Shown here: positions 29,521 through 37,225 of the stretch, piece after piece
How positions within the stretch are numbered: position 1 is the stretch's first letter
How the letters are laid out: every line of letters starts with the position of its first letter
NCBI GenBank assembly: GCA_030583865.1
Contig: CP129479.1
Location: 880,744 to 944,743, forward strand
Direction: 5' to 3'
From: Thermodesulfobacteriota bacterium
GTDB lineage: Bacteria; Desulfobacterota; GWC2-55-46
Length of the DNA: 64,000 nt
The notes under the pieces: model-generated
Databases searched by the model: none
What the model saw: the letters and a program-made list of their open reading frames with translations, nothing else
What the model was told of the DNA's origin: nothing
Program-made: the position numbers and the translations under genes

Positions 29521-31791
29521 TTATCTCCCTTTAATAATTTCAATCGCGACAGCGGCCTGGCCGAGCGATATGCCGCCATCGTTTGCCGGGACGCGCTCCT
29601 GCCGGTATACCTCAAACCCCGCGGCCCGGAGCTTCCCTTCCGTAAGCTCCGAAAGGAGCCTGTTCTGGAAGACCCCGCCGCTCAGGACGACATCGTTTAT
29701 GCCTGTCTCGCTCCTGAGGATTTCGGAAACCCTCAGGACCATCTCCGCTATTGTCGAGTGGAACCTGCCGGCCATCCTGCCCACGGGTATTCCTGAGTTA
29801 GCGTCTTTCACCATCGCCCTTATTAACGGCCGCGTGTCTATTGTAATCGGCCCTTCCCCTTCCAGCTCGAACTGATAGGCGTCTTCCCCTTCGGAGGCGA
29901 TGCTCTCGAACTCTATCGCGGCCTCGGCCTCGAAGGTTATATCATCCCTTACCCCTGCAATCGAGGCCGCGGCGTCAAAGAGCCGCCCCATGCTCGACGT
30001 GAGAGGCGAGTTTACGCCCTTCTTTATCATCTCGGCGACGATCCCGGCTTTGCCGCCGATGCGCTCCTGGAAGCCCTTGAGCGCATCCATCGTGCCGCAC
30101 GAATCGACAAGGCAGGATAGCGCCATCCGCCAGGGCTCTTTTGCCGCCGCATCGCCACCCGGGAGCCTCATGTAGCGGAGGTGCGCCGCCCTCTTGAAGT
30201 CTTTTCGTGTCGCTACAAGAAACTCGCCGCCCCAGATGTTGCCGTCCATCCCGAGGCCGGTGCCGTCGAAAGATATGCCTATTACGGGGCCGGAGAGCCC
30301 GTGCTCCGCCATTGCGCTCGCAATATGAGCATGGTGGTGCTGGACCGCTATGACCCTTTCATCGGGGATGCCGTGCTCTTTCGCGTACTCGACGGCAGAC
30401 CTGGTGCTCAGGTAATCAGGGTGGAGGTCGTGGGCGACTACGGCCGGCTCGGCCCTGAAGGTATTCTTCAGGTTCCTGAGGGTCTCGCGGTAGAATTCGA
30501 GCGCCTCGATATTTTCGAGGTCGCCCATGTGCTGGCTCAATATCGCGTTCCTGCCTTTTGTAATGCAGAAAGTGTTCTTGAGGAGCGCGCCCGCCGCGAA
30601 GACCTCAACGGAACCGCCCCCCATGTCAATGGGCTCCGGCGCGAAGCCGCGCGCCCGCCTCAAAACCATCCTCCTTTTCCGCTCGACCCTCGCTATAGAA
30701 TCGTCCACCCTCATGTAGATGTCCCTGTCATGCAGGAGGAAGTGGTCCGCGAGGCCTGATAGCTTTTTAAGGGCTTCACCGTTGGATATGACTATGGGCT
30801 CCTCAGAGAGATTGCCGCTCGTCATCACGAGGGCCTTGAGTCCCGAGGCCCGGAAGAGGAGGTGATGGAGCGGCGTATACGGAAGCATGATTCCGAAATG
30901 GCCGTTCCCGGGCGCGACCGCTTCGTCTATCCCGGAAGCGGTCTTTTTCTTCAGGAGCACTATGGGCCTTGTACGGTCAAGGAGCGCGCATTCCTCTTCA
31001 GGAGAGACCTCGCTTATGAGCTTCGCGGCATCCAGATCAGGGACCATGAGCGCGAAGGGCTTATTCGAGCGCCGCTTCCTTTCCCTGAGCCTCGAAACCG
31101 CAATGGGGTTCATGGCGTCGCAGGCCAGGTGGAAGCCGCCGAGCCCCTTTACCGCGACGATTGCGCCCTCTTTGAGGAGCTTCCCGGCTTCCTCAATAGC
31201 CGCGTAATTATTCTCGGCCCGGTTCCCGTGCATCCACGCAGAAGGCCCGCAGGCCGGACACGCGTTGGGCTGCGCGTGGAACCTCCTGTCAGCCGGGTCG
31301 TGATACTCTCTGGCGCAAGCCGGGCACATCTCAAAGCCGGCCATCGTGGTCTTCGGCCTGTCATAGGGTATGTCGAGTACGATAGAGTACCTCGGCCCGC
31401 AGTTCGTGCAGTTGATGAAGGGGTATAGGAAGCGCCTGTCCGATGGGTCGAGCATCTCTCTCAAGCAGTCAGGGCAGACTGCCATGTCCGGAGAGACGAG
31501 GACGGATTTGCCTGGTACAACCCTGCTCTCGCGTATGGTGAAGTCCTCGTACTCGGTCCCGTTTTCGAGCCGTTCTACCTTTATCGAATCTATCCGGGCA
31601 AGCGGGGGAGGGGACTCCCTTAGCTCGTCGATGAACGGGCCGATGGATGCGCCCTGCACCTCTATGACGACGCCCTCGGAGTCGTTAAGGCAATATCCCC
31701 TCAGGCTGTGCCTCGACGCGAGCCCGTAGACATAGGGGCGGAAACCAACGCCCTGCACTATGCCTGTTATCTGTATCCTTGCGCTTTCCAT
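29521..31791 (-). CDS. hypF: Carbamoyltransferase HypF
   Basis: 756 residues in the usual four-part layout: acylphosphatase domain (GIVQGVGFRPYVYGLA), two zinc-finger units (CPDCLREM..CTNCGPR and CPACAREY..CPACGP), a YrdC-like nucleotide-binding domain and a Kae1-like carbamoyltransferase domain (VQHHHAHIASAMAEHGL, SFDGTGLG, SGGVFQN). It makes thiocarboxamide on HypE from carbamoyl phosphate. Separated from hypB upstream by 158 bp that contain a palindromic repeat. Confidence 0.97.
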   Translation of the reverse strand: MESARIQITGIVQGVGFRPYVYGLASRHSLRGYCLNDSEGVVIEVQGASIGPFIDELRESPPPLARIDSIKVERLENGTEYEDFTIRESRVVPGKSVLVSPDMAVCPDCLREMLDPSDRRFLYPFINCTNCGPRYSIVLDIPYDRPKTTMAGFEMCPACAREYHDPADRRFHAQPNACPACGPSAWMHGNRAENNYAAIEEAGKLLKEGAIVAVKGLGGFHLACDAMNPIAVSRLRERKRRSNKPFALMVPDLDAAKLISEVSPEEECALLDRTRPIVLLKKKTASGIDEAVAPGNGHFGIMLPYTPLHHLLFRASGLKALVMTSGNLSEEPIVISNGEALKKLSGLADHFLLHDRDIYMRVDDSIARVERKRRMVLRRARGFAPEPIDMGGGSVEVFAAGALLKNTFCITKGRNAILSQHMGDLENIEALEFYRETLRNLKNTFRAEPAVVAHDLHPDYLSTRSAVEYAKEHGIPDERVIAVQHHHAHIASAMAEHGLSGPVIGISFDGTGLGMDGNIWGGEFLVATRKDFKRAAHLRYMRLPGGDAAAKEPWRMALSCLVDSCGTMDALKGFQERIGGKAGIVAEMIKKGVNSPLTSSMGRLFDAAASIAGVRDDITFEAEAAIEFESIASEGEDAYQFELEGEGPITIDTRPLIRAMVKDANSGIPVGRMAGRFHSTIAEMVLRVSEILRSETGINDVVLSGGVFQNRLLSELTEGKLRAAGFEVYRQERVPANDGGISLGQAAVAIEIIKGR

Positions 31792-31799
31792 ATCTTATC

Positions 31800-31920
31800 A
31801 GGCTGCTGAAAATGCCCAATCTGCTGTGTCGTCTTCAAAATTGGACACTCCGGCGTACAAAAAAGTACGCCTCATTCCTGATCTTTCGACTCCTTGCACC
31901 TTGAGCATTTTGAGCAGCCT
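31800..31920. repeat. 121-bp palindromic repeat, copy 2
   Basis: AGGCTGCTGAAAATGC at one end, GCATTTTGAGCAGCCT at the other, central GGCGTAC/GTACGCC. The terminal change (T instead of A) is compensated on the other arm. It splits hypB from hypF. Confidence 0.9.
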
Positions 31921-31949
31921 GCGTATGATTTTTAGATTTTTGCAACCTG

Positions 31950-32618
31950 TTATCTCTTGCCTCTAACGGCCACGGCGAGAAATCCCGCCCATTCCGCGAC
32001 CCCCGCGCCTGTCCTGCATGAGGTCTCGAATACCTTCAGATACGGGTTTACCTTGAGCGCGTTATCCCTGGCCATCTTGATGTCGAAATCCGTATGGGGC
32101 GCGAGGTCGGTCTTGTTTATTATGAGCACCTCGGAGGCGGCGAAGATTGCAGGGTATTTCAGGGGCTTGTCGTCCCCTTCGGCAGCGGACATGACCATGA
32201 CCTTCATGTCCTCGCCGAGGTCGTACTCGGCGGGGCATACCATGTTCCCGACATTTTCGATAACCAGCAGCTCTATGCCGGTCTGCGCGAATACCCAGGG
32301 GAGCGCGTGGCTGACCTGGTGGGCGTCGAGGTGGCAGGCCCTGCCGGTGGTTATCTGGAGCGCCGGGATGCCGTGCCTCTCTATCCTCCTTGAATCGAAG
32401 TCGCCTTCGAGGTCGCCTTCCACTACCGCGAAGCCGATTCCGATAGCCTTCAGCTCCGCAGCCATCCGTTCTATGAGCGAGGTCTTTCCGGCTCCGGGCG
32501 CGCTTACCATATTAATGGCGTAGACGCCTTTCCCCGAGAGGGCCTTCCTGTTCCGGGCCGCTATCTCGTCGTTTCTCGCAAGTATCTTTTTCTCTATCAG
32601 TATCTCGTGCATATTCAT
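31950..32618 (-). CDS. hypB: Hydrogenase nickel-incorporation GTPase HypB
   Basis: 222 residues. G1/Walker A is SAPGAGKTS; the metal-binding segment VEGDLEGDFDSRRI and CHLDA, G4 as NKTD. Delivers nickel to the hydrogenase large subunit with HypA. There is no His-rich N-terminal nickel-storage stretch. Start may be the ATG at 32618 or the one two codons in (32612), which has the better spacing from AAGGAA. Confidence 0.96.
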   Translation of the reverse strand: MNMHEILIEKKILARNDEIAARNRKALSGKGVYAINMVSAPGAGKTSLIERMAAELKAIGIGFAVVEGDLEGDFDSRRIERHGIPALQITTGRACHLDAHQVSHALPWVFAQTGIELLVIENVGNMVCPAEYDLGEDMKVMVMSAAEGDDKPLKYPAIFAASEVLIINKTDLAPHTDFDIKMARDNALKVNPYLKVFETSCRTGAGVAEWAGFLAVAVRGKR

Positions 32619-32686
32619 GATTCCTTACGGGAAGCCCGGTCGCTTTCTGACTTTGATCTCCGGACACCCTGACGATAGCCAGGTGG

Positions 32687-33028
32687 TCAAACGCCTTCCA
32701 TCGATACCAGGTCGAGCTCGTTACCCCCGGCTATTTCTATGGAGCTGCCGCCGCACCCGGCGCAGTTCCTCTCGAAAAGGGCCATCCTGAATACATTGCC
32801 GCAGTCCTTGCACCTGCCCCTGAGCGGAGCTTCTTCGATTTCAAGGGCCGCGCCCTCGAAGGGGGTGCCCTTTATGGACGCCTCGAAGCAGAACCTGAGG
32901 GCCTCCGGCTCAACGGCCGTAAGCTCGCCCACCCGTATACTGACGCTCCTTAGCTCCTTGAGCGCCGCCTTGTCCATCTCCGCCCTGACGGCATCGAGGA
33001 GGCTCCTCGTTATTGACATCTCGTGCAC
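32687..33028 (-). CDS. hypA: Hydrogenase nickel-incorporation protein HypA
   Basis: 113-residue nickel chaperone. The start is a GTG at 33028, required so that the protein begins MHE with the nickel-binding His2. The zinc site has two CxxC pairs (CKDC and CAGC). 68 bp before hypB. Confidence 0.95.
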   Translation of the reverse strand: MHEMSITRSLLDAVRAEMDKAALKELRSVSIRVGELTAVEPEALRFCFEASIKGTPFEGAALEIEEAPLRGRCKDCGNVFRMALFERNCAGCGGSSIEIAGGNELDLVSMEGV

Positions 33029-33072
33029 TTGCGAACCGCCCTATTAGAATCGACCGTGTTGTCCACGGGTAA

Positions 33073-33120
33073 TCCGAAAATCCCCCTCTTATCCCCCTTT
33101 TTCAAAGGGGGAGGGTTTTT
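33073..33120. repeat. Short CCCCCTTT/AAAGGGGG inverted repeat at the end of the endopeptidase gene
   Basis: ATCCCCCTCTTATCCCCC...AAAGGGGGAGG forms a strong hairpin of a type often seen between genes. It supplies the last codons (PSPFEKGG) of the endopeptidase frame, so its insertion seems to have extended that protein. Confidence 0.55.
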
Positions 33121-33610
33121 TCCTCTCCGCCTTGAAACCGAACCTCGAAAGCTCTTCCCTTACGGCCTCGGCAGCCTTGGGCACGGATTCAGCCGTCTCA
33201 GGGGTAAGCTCAAGGCCCGGAGTAATGTCCTTAGGGATTATCCCTATTATTACGAGCTCGGGGCTCAGGCCCTGGAATCTGGCTATTTCGATTAAGTCCC
33301 TGAGGCCGATCTGATGGGCGCTGGTCGACTTTAGCGCGGGCCATTTTGCGACCTCCTCCCCGGGTATCCGGATGACCTTCCCGGGAGGGCCGCTTGCTGC
33401 CACTGCGTCGACCACGATGATGTGAGAGTAGTCTTTTATATAAGAGAGAAGGCCCAGGCCCGAGGTGCCGCCGTCAAGGCAGTCGACGTCCGGGCCGAAG
33501 CCGTAGCGTTCAGAAAAATACTCTATCGCCCTTACCCCCAGGCCCTCGTCCCTCAGGAGCACGTTCCCTATCCCGAGCACAAGGGCCCTTTCACGTTTTG
33601 CATCATTCAT
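33089..33610 (-). CDS. Hydrogenase maturation endopeptidase (HybD/HycI type)
   Basis: About 173 residues. Cleaves the C-terminal tail of the NiFe large subunit after nickel insertion. Nickel-sensing residues: Glu in GNVLLRDEGLGVRA, Asp in VVDAV and His in SAHQIGLRDL. The ATG at 33610 is preferred over a TTG at 33616; neither has a clear Shine-Dalgarno. The last ~8 residues come from an intergenic repeat. First clear gene of the minus-strand hyp cluster. Such proteases are usually specific to one hydrogenase, but the structural genes are not in the window. Confidence 0.94.
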   Translation of the reverse strand: MNDAKRERALVLGIGNVLLRDEGLGVRAIEYFSERYGFGPDVDCLDGGTSGLGLLSYIKDYSHIIVVDAVAASGPPGKVIRIPGEEVAKWPALKSTSAHQIGLRDLIEIARFQGLSPELVIIGIIPKDITPGLELTPETAESVPKAAEAVREELSRFGFKAERKKPSPFEKGG

Positions 33611-33687
33611 TCGCAAAGAGGGGCATCAAAGAGGCCTGTATAATGGTATTTTATCAAAAAATGGCGGCCAGGCCAATCAATAAACTC

Positions 33688-33717
33688 TTGTAAATACAAG
33701 GAAATCCGGATTATAAT
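33688..33717 (+). promoter_or_regulatory. Candidate promoter for the bd-like/cytochrome operon
   Basis: TTGTAA at 33688-33693, an 18-bp spacer and TATAAT at 33712-33717 on the plus strand, about 175 bp before the 37-residue ORF. Confidence 0.4.
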
Positions 33718-33733
33718 CCCATCCGGGAAGGCT

Positions 33734-33853
33734 TCAGGAAAGGAAAAAAAGAAGGACGAGCCCGGCTATGACGATGAGGTTCACTGCCGCGCCGATGAAT
33801 ATCAGGATATCCGCGGCCCCGGCCTTTTCAAAAGCTCGTCCAAGCATCCCCAT
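33734..33853 (-). CDS. Possible 39-residue single-helix membrane protein
   Basis: Reads MGMLGRAFEKAGAADILIF... and ends LVLLFFLS, with one hydrophobic helix over about residues 15-38. No strong ribosome site (GGA at poor spacing) and a plus-strand promoter candidate just outside it, so it may be chance. It would be upstream of the hydrogenase endopeptidase on the same strand. Confidence 0.35.
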   Translation of the reverse strand: MGMLGRAFEKAGAADILIFIGAAVNLIVIAGLVLLFFLS

Positions 33854-33892
33854 AGATTAATCCAAGGGCATTTTTTTGTCAAACCGCGAATT

Positions 33893-34006
33893 ATGAAAAC
33901 AGTACTCGCATTCATAGCGTCGGTCTTGGGTTTCGGCGCGCTCTTTCTTGTCCTTGACCTCCTCCTCTTCAATGCTCAGGGCCTGAGCTTATTCTTCAAA
34001 GGCTGA
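33893..34006 (+). CDS. Possible 37-residue membrane protein upstream of the bd-like oxidase subunit
   Basis: MKTVLAFIASVLGFGALFLV... ending SLFFKG: one transmembrane helix then a short basic tail. Its stop lies 8 bp before the ATG of the CydA-like gene. Size and position recall tiny accessory subunits of terminal oxidases (CydX, CcoQ), though I see no sequence match. No good Shine-Dalgarno is visible. Confidence 0.5.
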   Translation: MKTVLAFIASVLGFGALFLVLDLLLFNAQGLSLFFKG

Positions 34007-34014
34007 GGGGACTG

Positions 34015-35793
34015 ATGCCGCTTCCGATGAACAAGGGCCCGATCAGAAGTTCCCTTTCAAGCCCGGCGCTCATCACGCTGATCCTTTTTCTTGCCTCGTC
34101 CGCGCTCTTTTCGTCCGAGGCGTCCGGTTCGGCGTATGCGCCCGCCCCTATTCTCGGTCCTGGCGACTACCCCTCGGTCAAGGGCTTGAGCCCGAGGCTC
34201 GCAGTATGGCTCGCCGCTCAGATGCACGTCTGGTTCGCGGCATTCGTCCTCGCGGTCCCGATATTCGTCGTGATACTCGAATTCATCGGGATGGTAAAGA
34301 AGGACGCCCGCTACGACAGGGTCGCCTACGAGTTCCTCAGGATCAGCACGACCGCGTTTTCGCTCACCGCCATAACCGGCGGCATGCTCCTTGCCGCGCT
34401 CATCGTGTTCTATCCGGGCCTCATGAAGTACCTCGCCTCGATCTTCGGCCCCACCGCGATCTTTTACGCGCTCTTTTTCCTCCTGGAAACAGCGGCCCTC
34501 TATACCTACTACTACGGCTGGAAGCGCATGGCCGAAGGCCGGTTGAAGCTCCTCCACCTTGCCGTGGGCCTCGGGCTGAACATCTCCGGGACCGGGCTAA
34601 TGTTCGTGGCCAACGCATGGGTGACCTTCATGATGACGCCGTCGGGCGTGGACGCGGCCGGCGTATTCAGCGGCAATCTCTGGGAAGCGGTCAATAACCA
34701 CCTCTGGAGCCCCATGAACCTCCACAGGTTCATAGCGAACATAGCCTACGGCGGCTCCATCGTCGGCGCGTACGCCGCGTACAGGTTCCTCGGCGCCTCA
34801 GGCGAGGAGGAGAGGGCGCACTACGACTGGATGGGCTACACCGCGAGCCTCATCGCCATAGGCGCGCTCCTGCCGCTTCCCTTCGCCGGGTACTGGCTCA
34901 CTGCCGAAATCTACGCCTTCAGCCAGCAGATGGGCATAACGCTCATGGGAGGGGTCTTTGCGTGGCTGTTCATCATACAGGCCGTAATAATAGGCGCGCT
35001 ATTCCTTGCCGCGAACTATTACCTGTGGTGCGGCTTCGGGAGGGGCGCCTACGGGGAGGCGTATCTCAAGTACGTAAAGTACATCGCCCTGGTCGTTGCA
35101 GCCTCTTTCCTCGTCTGGTTCACCCCTCATACGCTGATACTCACGCCGTCGGAGGCGCGCGCCATCGGCGGGCAATACCACCCGTATCTCGGGCCGCTGG
35201 GTCTCATGCCGGCCAAGAACACGGCCGTGAACATAATGCTCCTTTTCACGTTCCTTTCTTTTATCCTTTACAGGCGGGCCCACAGGAGGCCCGTCGCCGC
35301 ATGGGTTAAATACGGAAACGCGCTCCAGGCAGGCCTCTTCACCGCCGCGGTGGCGAACATATCCTTCCTCGGGGTCTACTACGGCTATTTCACCAACACT
35401 GTATACAAGGTGGCCTCGTCGGTGCCGCAGGTGGCGACTACCCTTTTCGTAATCCTCGCCTGCCTTGTGATCGAATGGCTAATGGGCCGTGGCGGCAAAA
35501 GAGAGGATTTCAAATGGGGGCGCATGCCCGAGAGGAGCCAGTACGCGCTCATACTCATAGCCGTCTCGTTTACCTGGCTCATGGGGTTGATGGGGTTCGT
35601 CCGTTCGGCCATAAGGCAGCACTGGCACGTATATTCGGTAATGAAGGACGCGTCGGGAGAGGCGTTCACGCCTTCCATAGCGTACGCGGCAAAGGTTGTC
35701 TCGACGGGCACGATAATCTTTCTTGCCATCATCGTATTCATTTTCTGGCTCGGCGGCATGGGGCAGGGAAAGGAGGCCGGAAAAGATGAGTAG
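34015..35793 (+). CDS. Cytochrome bd-like quinol oxidase subunit I (CydA-like)
   Basis: 592 residues, about 13-14 membrane segments. AAQMHVWFAAFVLAVPIFVVILEF resembles the first heme-ligand helix of CydA, and NLHRFIANIAYGGSIVGAYAAY resembles the second His-bearing helix; MPLPMNKGPIRSSL leads into a first hydrophobic stretch (possible signal). I do not see the Q-loop GRQPW motif of true bd oxidases. No cydB follows; instead three cytochrome c genes overlap in sequence. GAGGGG precedes the ATG by 4 bases. Probably a quinol-oxidising membrane subunit passing electrons to c-type hemes rather than an oxygen reductase; this is inference. Confidence 0.8.
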   Translation: MPLPMNKGPIRSSLSSPALITLILFLASSALFSSEASGSAYAPAPILGPGDYPSVKGLSPRLAVWLAAQMHVWFAAFVLAVPIFVVILEFIGMVKKDARYDRVAYEFLRISTTAFSLTAITGGMLLAALIVFYPGLMKYLASIFGPTAIFYALFFLLETAALYTYYYGWKRMAEGRLKLLHLAVGLGLNISGTGLMFVANAWVTFMMTPSGVDAAGVFSGNLWEAVNNHLWSPMNLHRFIANIAYGGSIVGAYAAYRFLGASGEEERAHYDWMGYTASLIAIGALLPLPFAGYWLTAEIYAFSQQMGITLMGGVFAWLFIIQAVIIGALFLAANYYLWCGFGRGAYGEAYLKYVKYIALVVAASFLVWFTPHTLILTPSEARAIGGQYHPYLGPLGLMPAKNTAVNIMLLFTFLSFILYRRAHRRPVAAWVKYGNALQAGLFTAAVANISFLGVYYGYFTNTVYKVASSVPQVATTLFVILACLVIEWLMGRGGKREDFKWGRMPERSQYALILIAVSFTWLMGLMGFVRSAIRQHWHVYSVMKDASGEAFTPSIAYAAKVVSTGTIIFLAIIVFIFWLGGMGQGKEAGKDE

Positions 35794-36307
35794 GTTCATA
35801 AAGGCCGCGGCCTTCAGCCTCTTTATCATCGGCCTCTATACCTTCTATTCGGTATTCGTGATACCGCCCATAAACCCCGGCGGTCCGCCATCCGAAAGCG
35901 CAGCCTCCGACGAGCCTGCCACGATCGAGGAGATCCTGGCCCTCGGCGAGGAGGTCTACAACGGAAAAGGGGCGTGCTCGCTCTGCCACACAAAGGATGG
36001 AGGCAGGGCCCCGGCGCTCGACGACTCGGCGCTGGTCGCGAAGGCCCGGCTTTCCACGCCGGGCTACTCCGGCAAGGCCGCGGACATCGAGAGCTACCTC
36101 TACGAGTCGCTCGTCGACCCTTCGGCCTATGTGGTTCCGGGCTACGGCGTAAGCGGCACCGAAGACCGCTTAAGCCCCATGCCCGGCGTGAGGGAAAGCT
36201 CGATAGGGCTGAACGAGACGGAAATACTGGCCGTGATAGCCTATCTCCAGAGCATCTCGGGGGTGGAGATAACGGTAGCGCTTCCGGGAGAGGGGAAAGG
36301 GGAATGA
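35786..36307 (+). CDS. Membrane-anchored monoheme cytochrome c
   Basis: 173 residues: N-terminal membrane helix (AAAFSLFIIGLYTFYSVFV), a proline-rich linker, then a class I cytochrome c domain with CSLCH and a distal Met likely in PMPGV. The ATG at 35786 has GGAAAGGAGG upstream and overlaps the CydA-like stop by 8 bp, so the two are translationally coupled; a longer frame from 35723 is not needed. Ends in ATGA overlap with the next cytochrome. Confidence 0.88.
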   Translation: MSRFIKAAAFSLFIIGLYTFYSVFVIPPINPGGPPSESAASDEPATIEEILALGEEVYNGKGACSLCHTKDGGRAPALDDSALVAKARLSTPGYSGKAADIESYLYESLVDPSAYVVPGYGVSGTEDRLSPMPGVRESSIGLNETEILAVIAYLQSISGVEITVALPGEGKGE

Positions 36308-37053
36308 GGCTACTCAAGTTCATCCTCATAAACCTCTTCTTCTACGCGCTCCTCAAGATGCCAGGCCTCCTTGCCGGGAAGCCCATCCCGTCGAGCGTAA
36401 TCACGATGTACATGTTTTTTATCATCGTGACGGTCCTGCTCGTCATGACCATCACGGACGAGGGCGCGGAAGATCTTTTCGCGCCGGCAAGGTCGCTTCT
36501 GGAGGACCCCTCAAAGGCGTTTGCCCGGAATGTCCTTTTTGCCGTTCTCCCCATAGTAGCCGCGCTCTCGGTTTATTATTTGGCCGCCGAGCCTGCCCCT
36601 CCGTTTGAGCTCCGTAGCGCGCACCCGGCCCCGCCAGGCGCGGTGCGCGCCTACGGGAAGGTCTATGAGCTTGACGGGCTTGAGAACCCGCTCCGGTCGA
36701 TCGAGAAGGAAGACCCCGCCGCCTTTAAGGAGATGGTCCGCGAGGGCGGGGAGGTCTACTTCAGGAACTGCCTTTTCTGCCACGGCGCCAAGCTCGACGG
36801 CAGGGGGCATTACGCCCACGCAATGGACCCGCTCCCAATGCCCTTCACGGGGAGCGATACCATCGCGCAGCTAAAGGAGTCCTACCTTTTCTGGAGGATC
36901 GTAAAGGGCGGGCCCGGACTGCCGAGGGAGGGCGGCCCGAACATATCATCAATGCCCGCGTGGGAGGATGAGCTTACGGAAGAGGAGGTCTGGAAGGTGA
37001 TACTCTTCCTTTACGATTACACCGGGAACAGGCCCAGGAGCTGGAAGGACTGA
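36304..37053 (+). CDS. Membrane cytochrome c with N-terminal multi-helix anchor
   Basis: 249 residues. Three hydrophobic segments occupy roughly residues 4-22, 28-46 and 76-94. A monoheme cytochrome c domain follows with CLFCHGAKLDGRG and a Met-containing SMPAWEDELTEEEVW end. The start is fixed by the ATGA overlap with the previous stop. A frame extending back to 35974 is a shadow of the upstream gene. Confidence 0.85.
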   Translation: MRLLKFILINLFFYALLKMPGLLAGKPIPSSVITMYMFFIIVTVLLVMTITDEGAEDLFAPARSLLEDPSKAFARNVLFAVLPIVAALSVYYLAAEPAPPFELRSAHPAPPGAVRAYGKVYELDGLENPLRSIEKEDPAAFKEMVREGGEVYFRNCLFCHGAKLDGRGHYAHAMDPLPMPFTGSDTIAQLKESYLFWRIVKGGPGLPREGGPNISSMPAWEDELTEEEVWKVILFLYDYTGNRPRSWKD

Positions 37054-37104
37054 GATGGCGCTCCCGAAACGCTATTTAACTGTATTACTGGTCGATTCGC
37101 GAGG

Positions 37105-37195
37105 TGTCATTCTGAGCGGAGCGAAAAATCTCGCGGCGATAATGGAATCGGCGAGCGCTGAGATTCTTCGGTCGCTACGCTCCCTCGGAATGACA
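37105..37195. repeat. TGTCATTCTGAG palindromic repeat, copy 1
   Basis: TGTCATTCTGAGCGGAGCG at one end and CGGTCGCTACGCTCCCTCGGAATGACA at the other, with ATCTCG/GAGATTCTTCG inside. Similar to 49514-49601 and to a repeat often met between bacterial genes. It lies in the gap before the diheme cytochrome and makes an open frame that spuriously lengthens that gene. Confidence 0.8.
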
Positions 37196-37225
37196 GGAAA
37201 ACGCGCGGGAAAACCGCCATATTGT

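Noticed and set aside
34015-35793. Annotating the bd-like protein as a true oxygen-reducing cytochrome bd
   Set aside because: No cydB partner and no visible Q-loop motif; it is therefore called CydA-like only.
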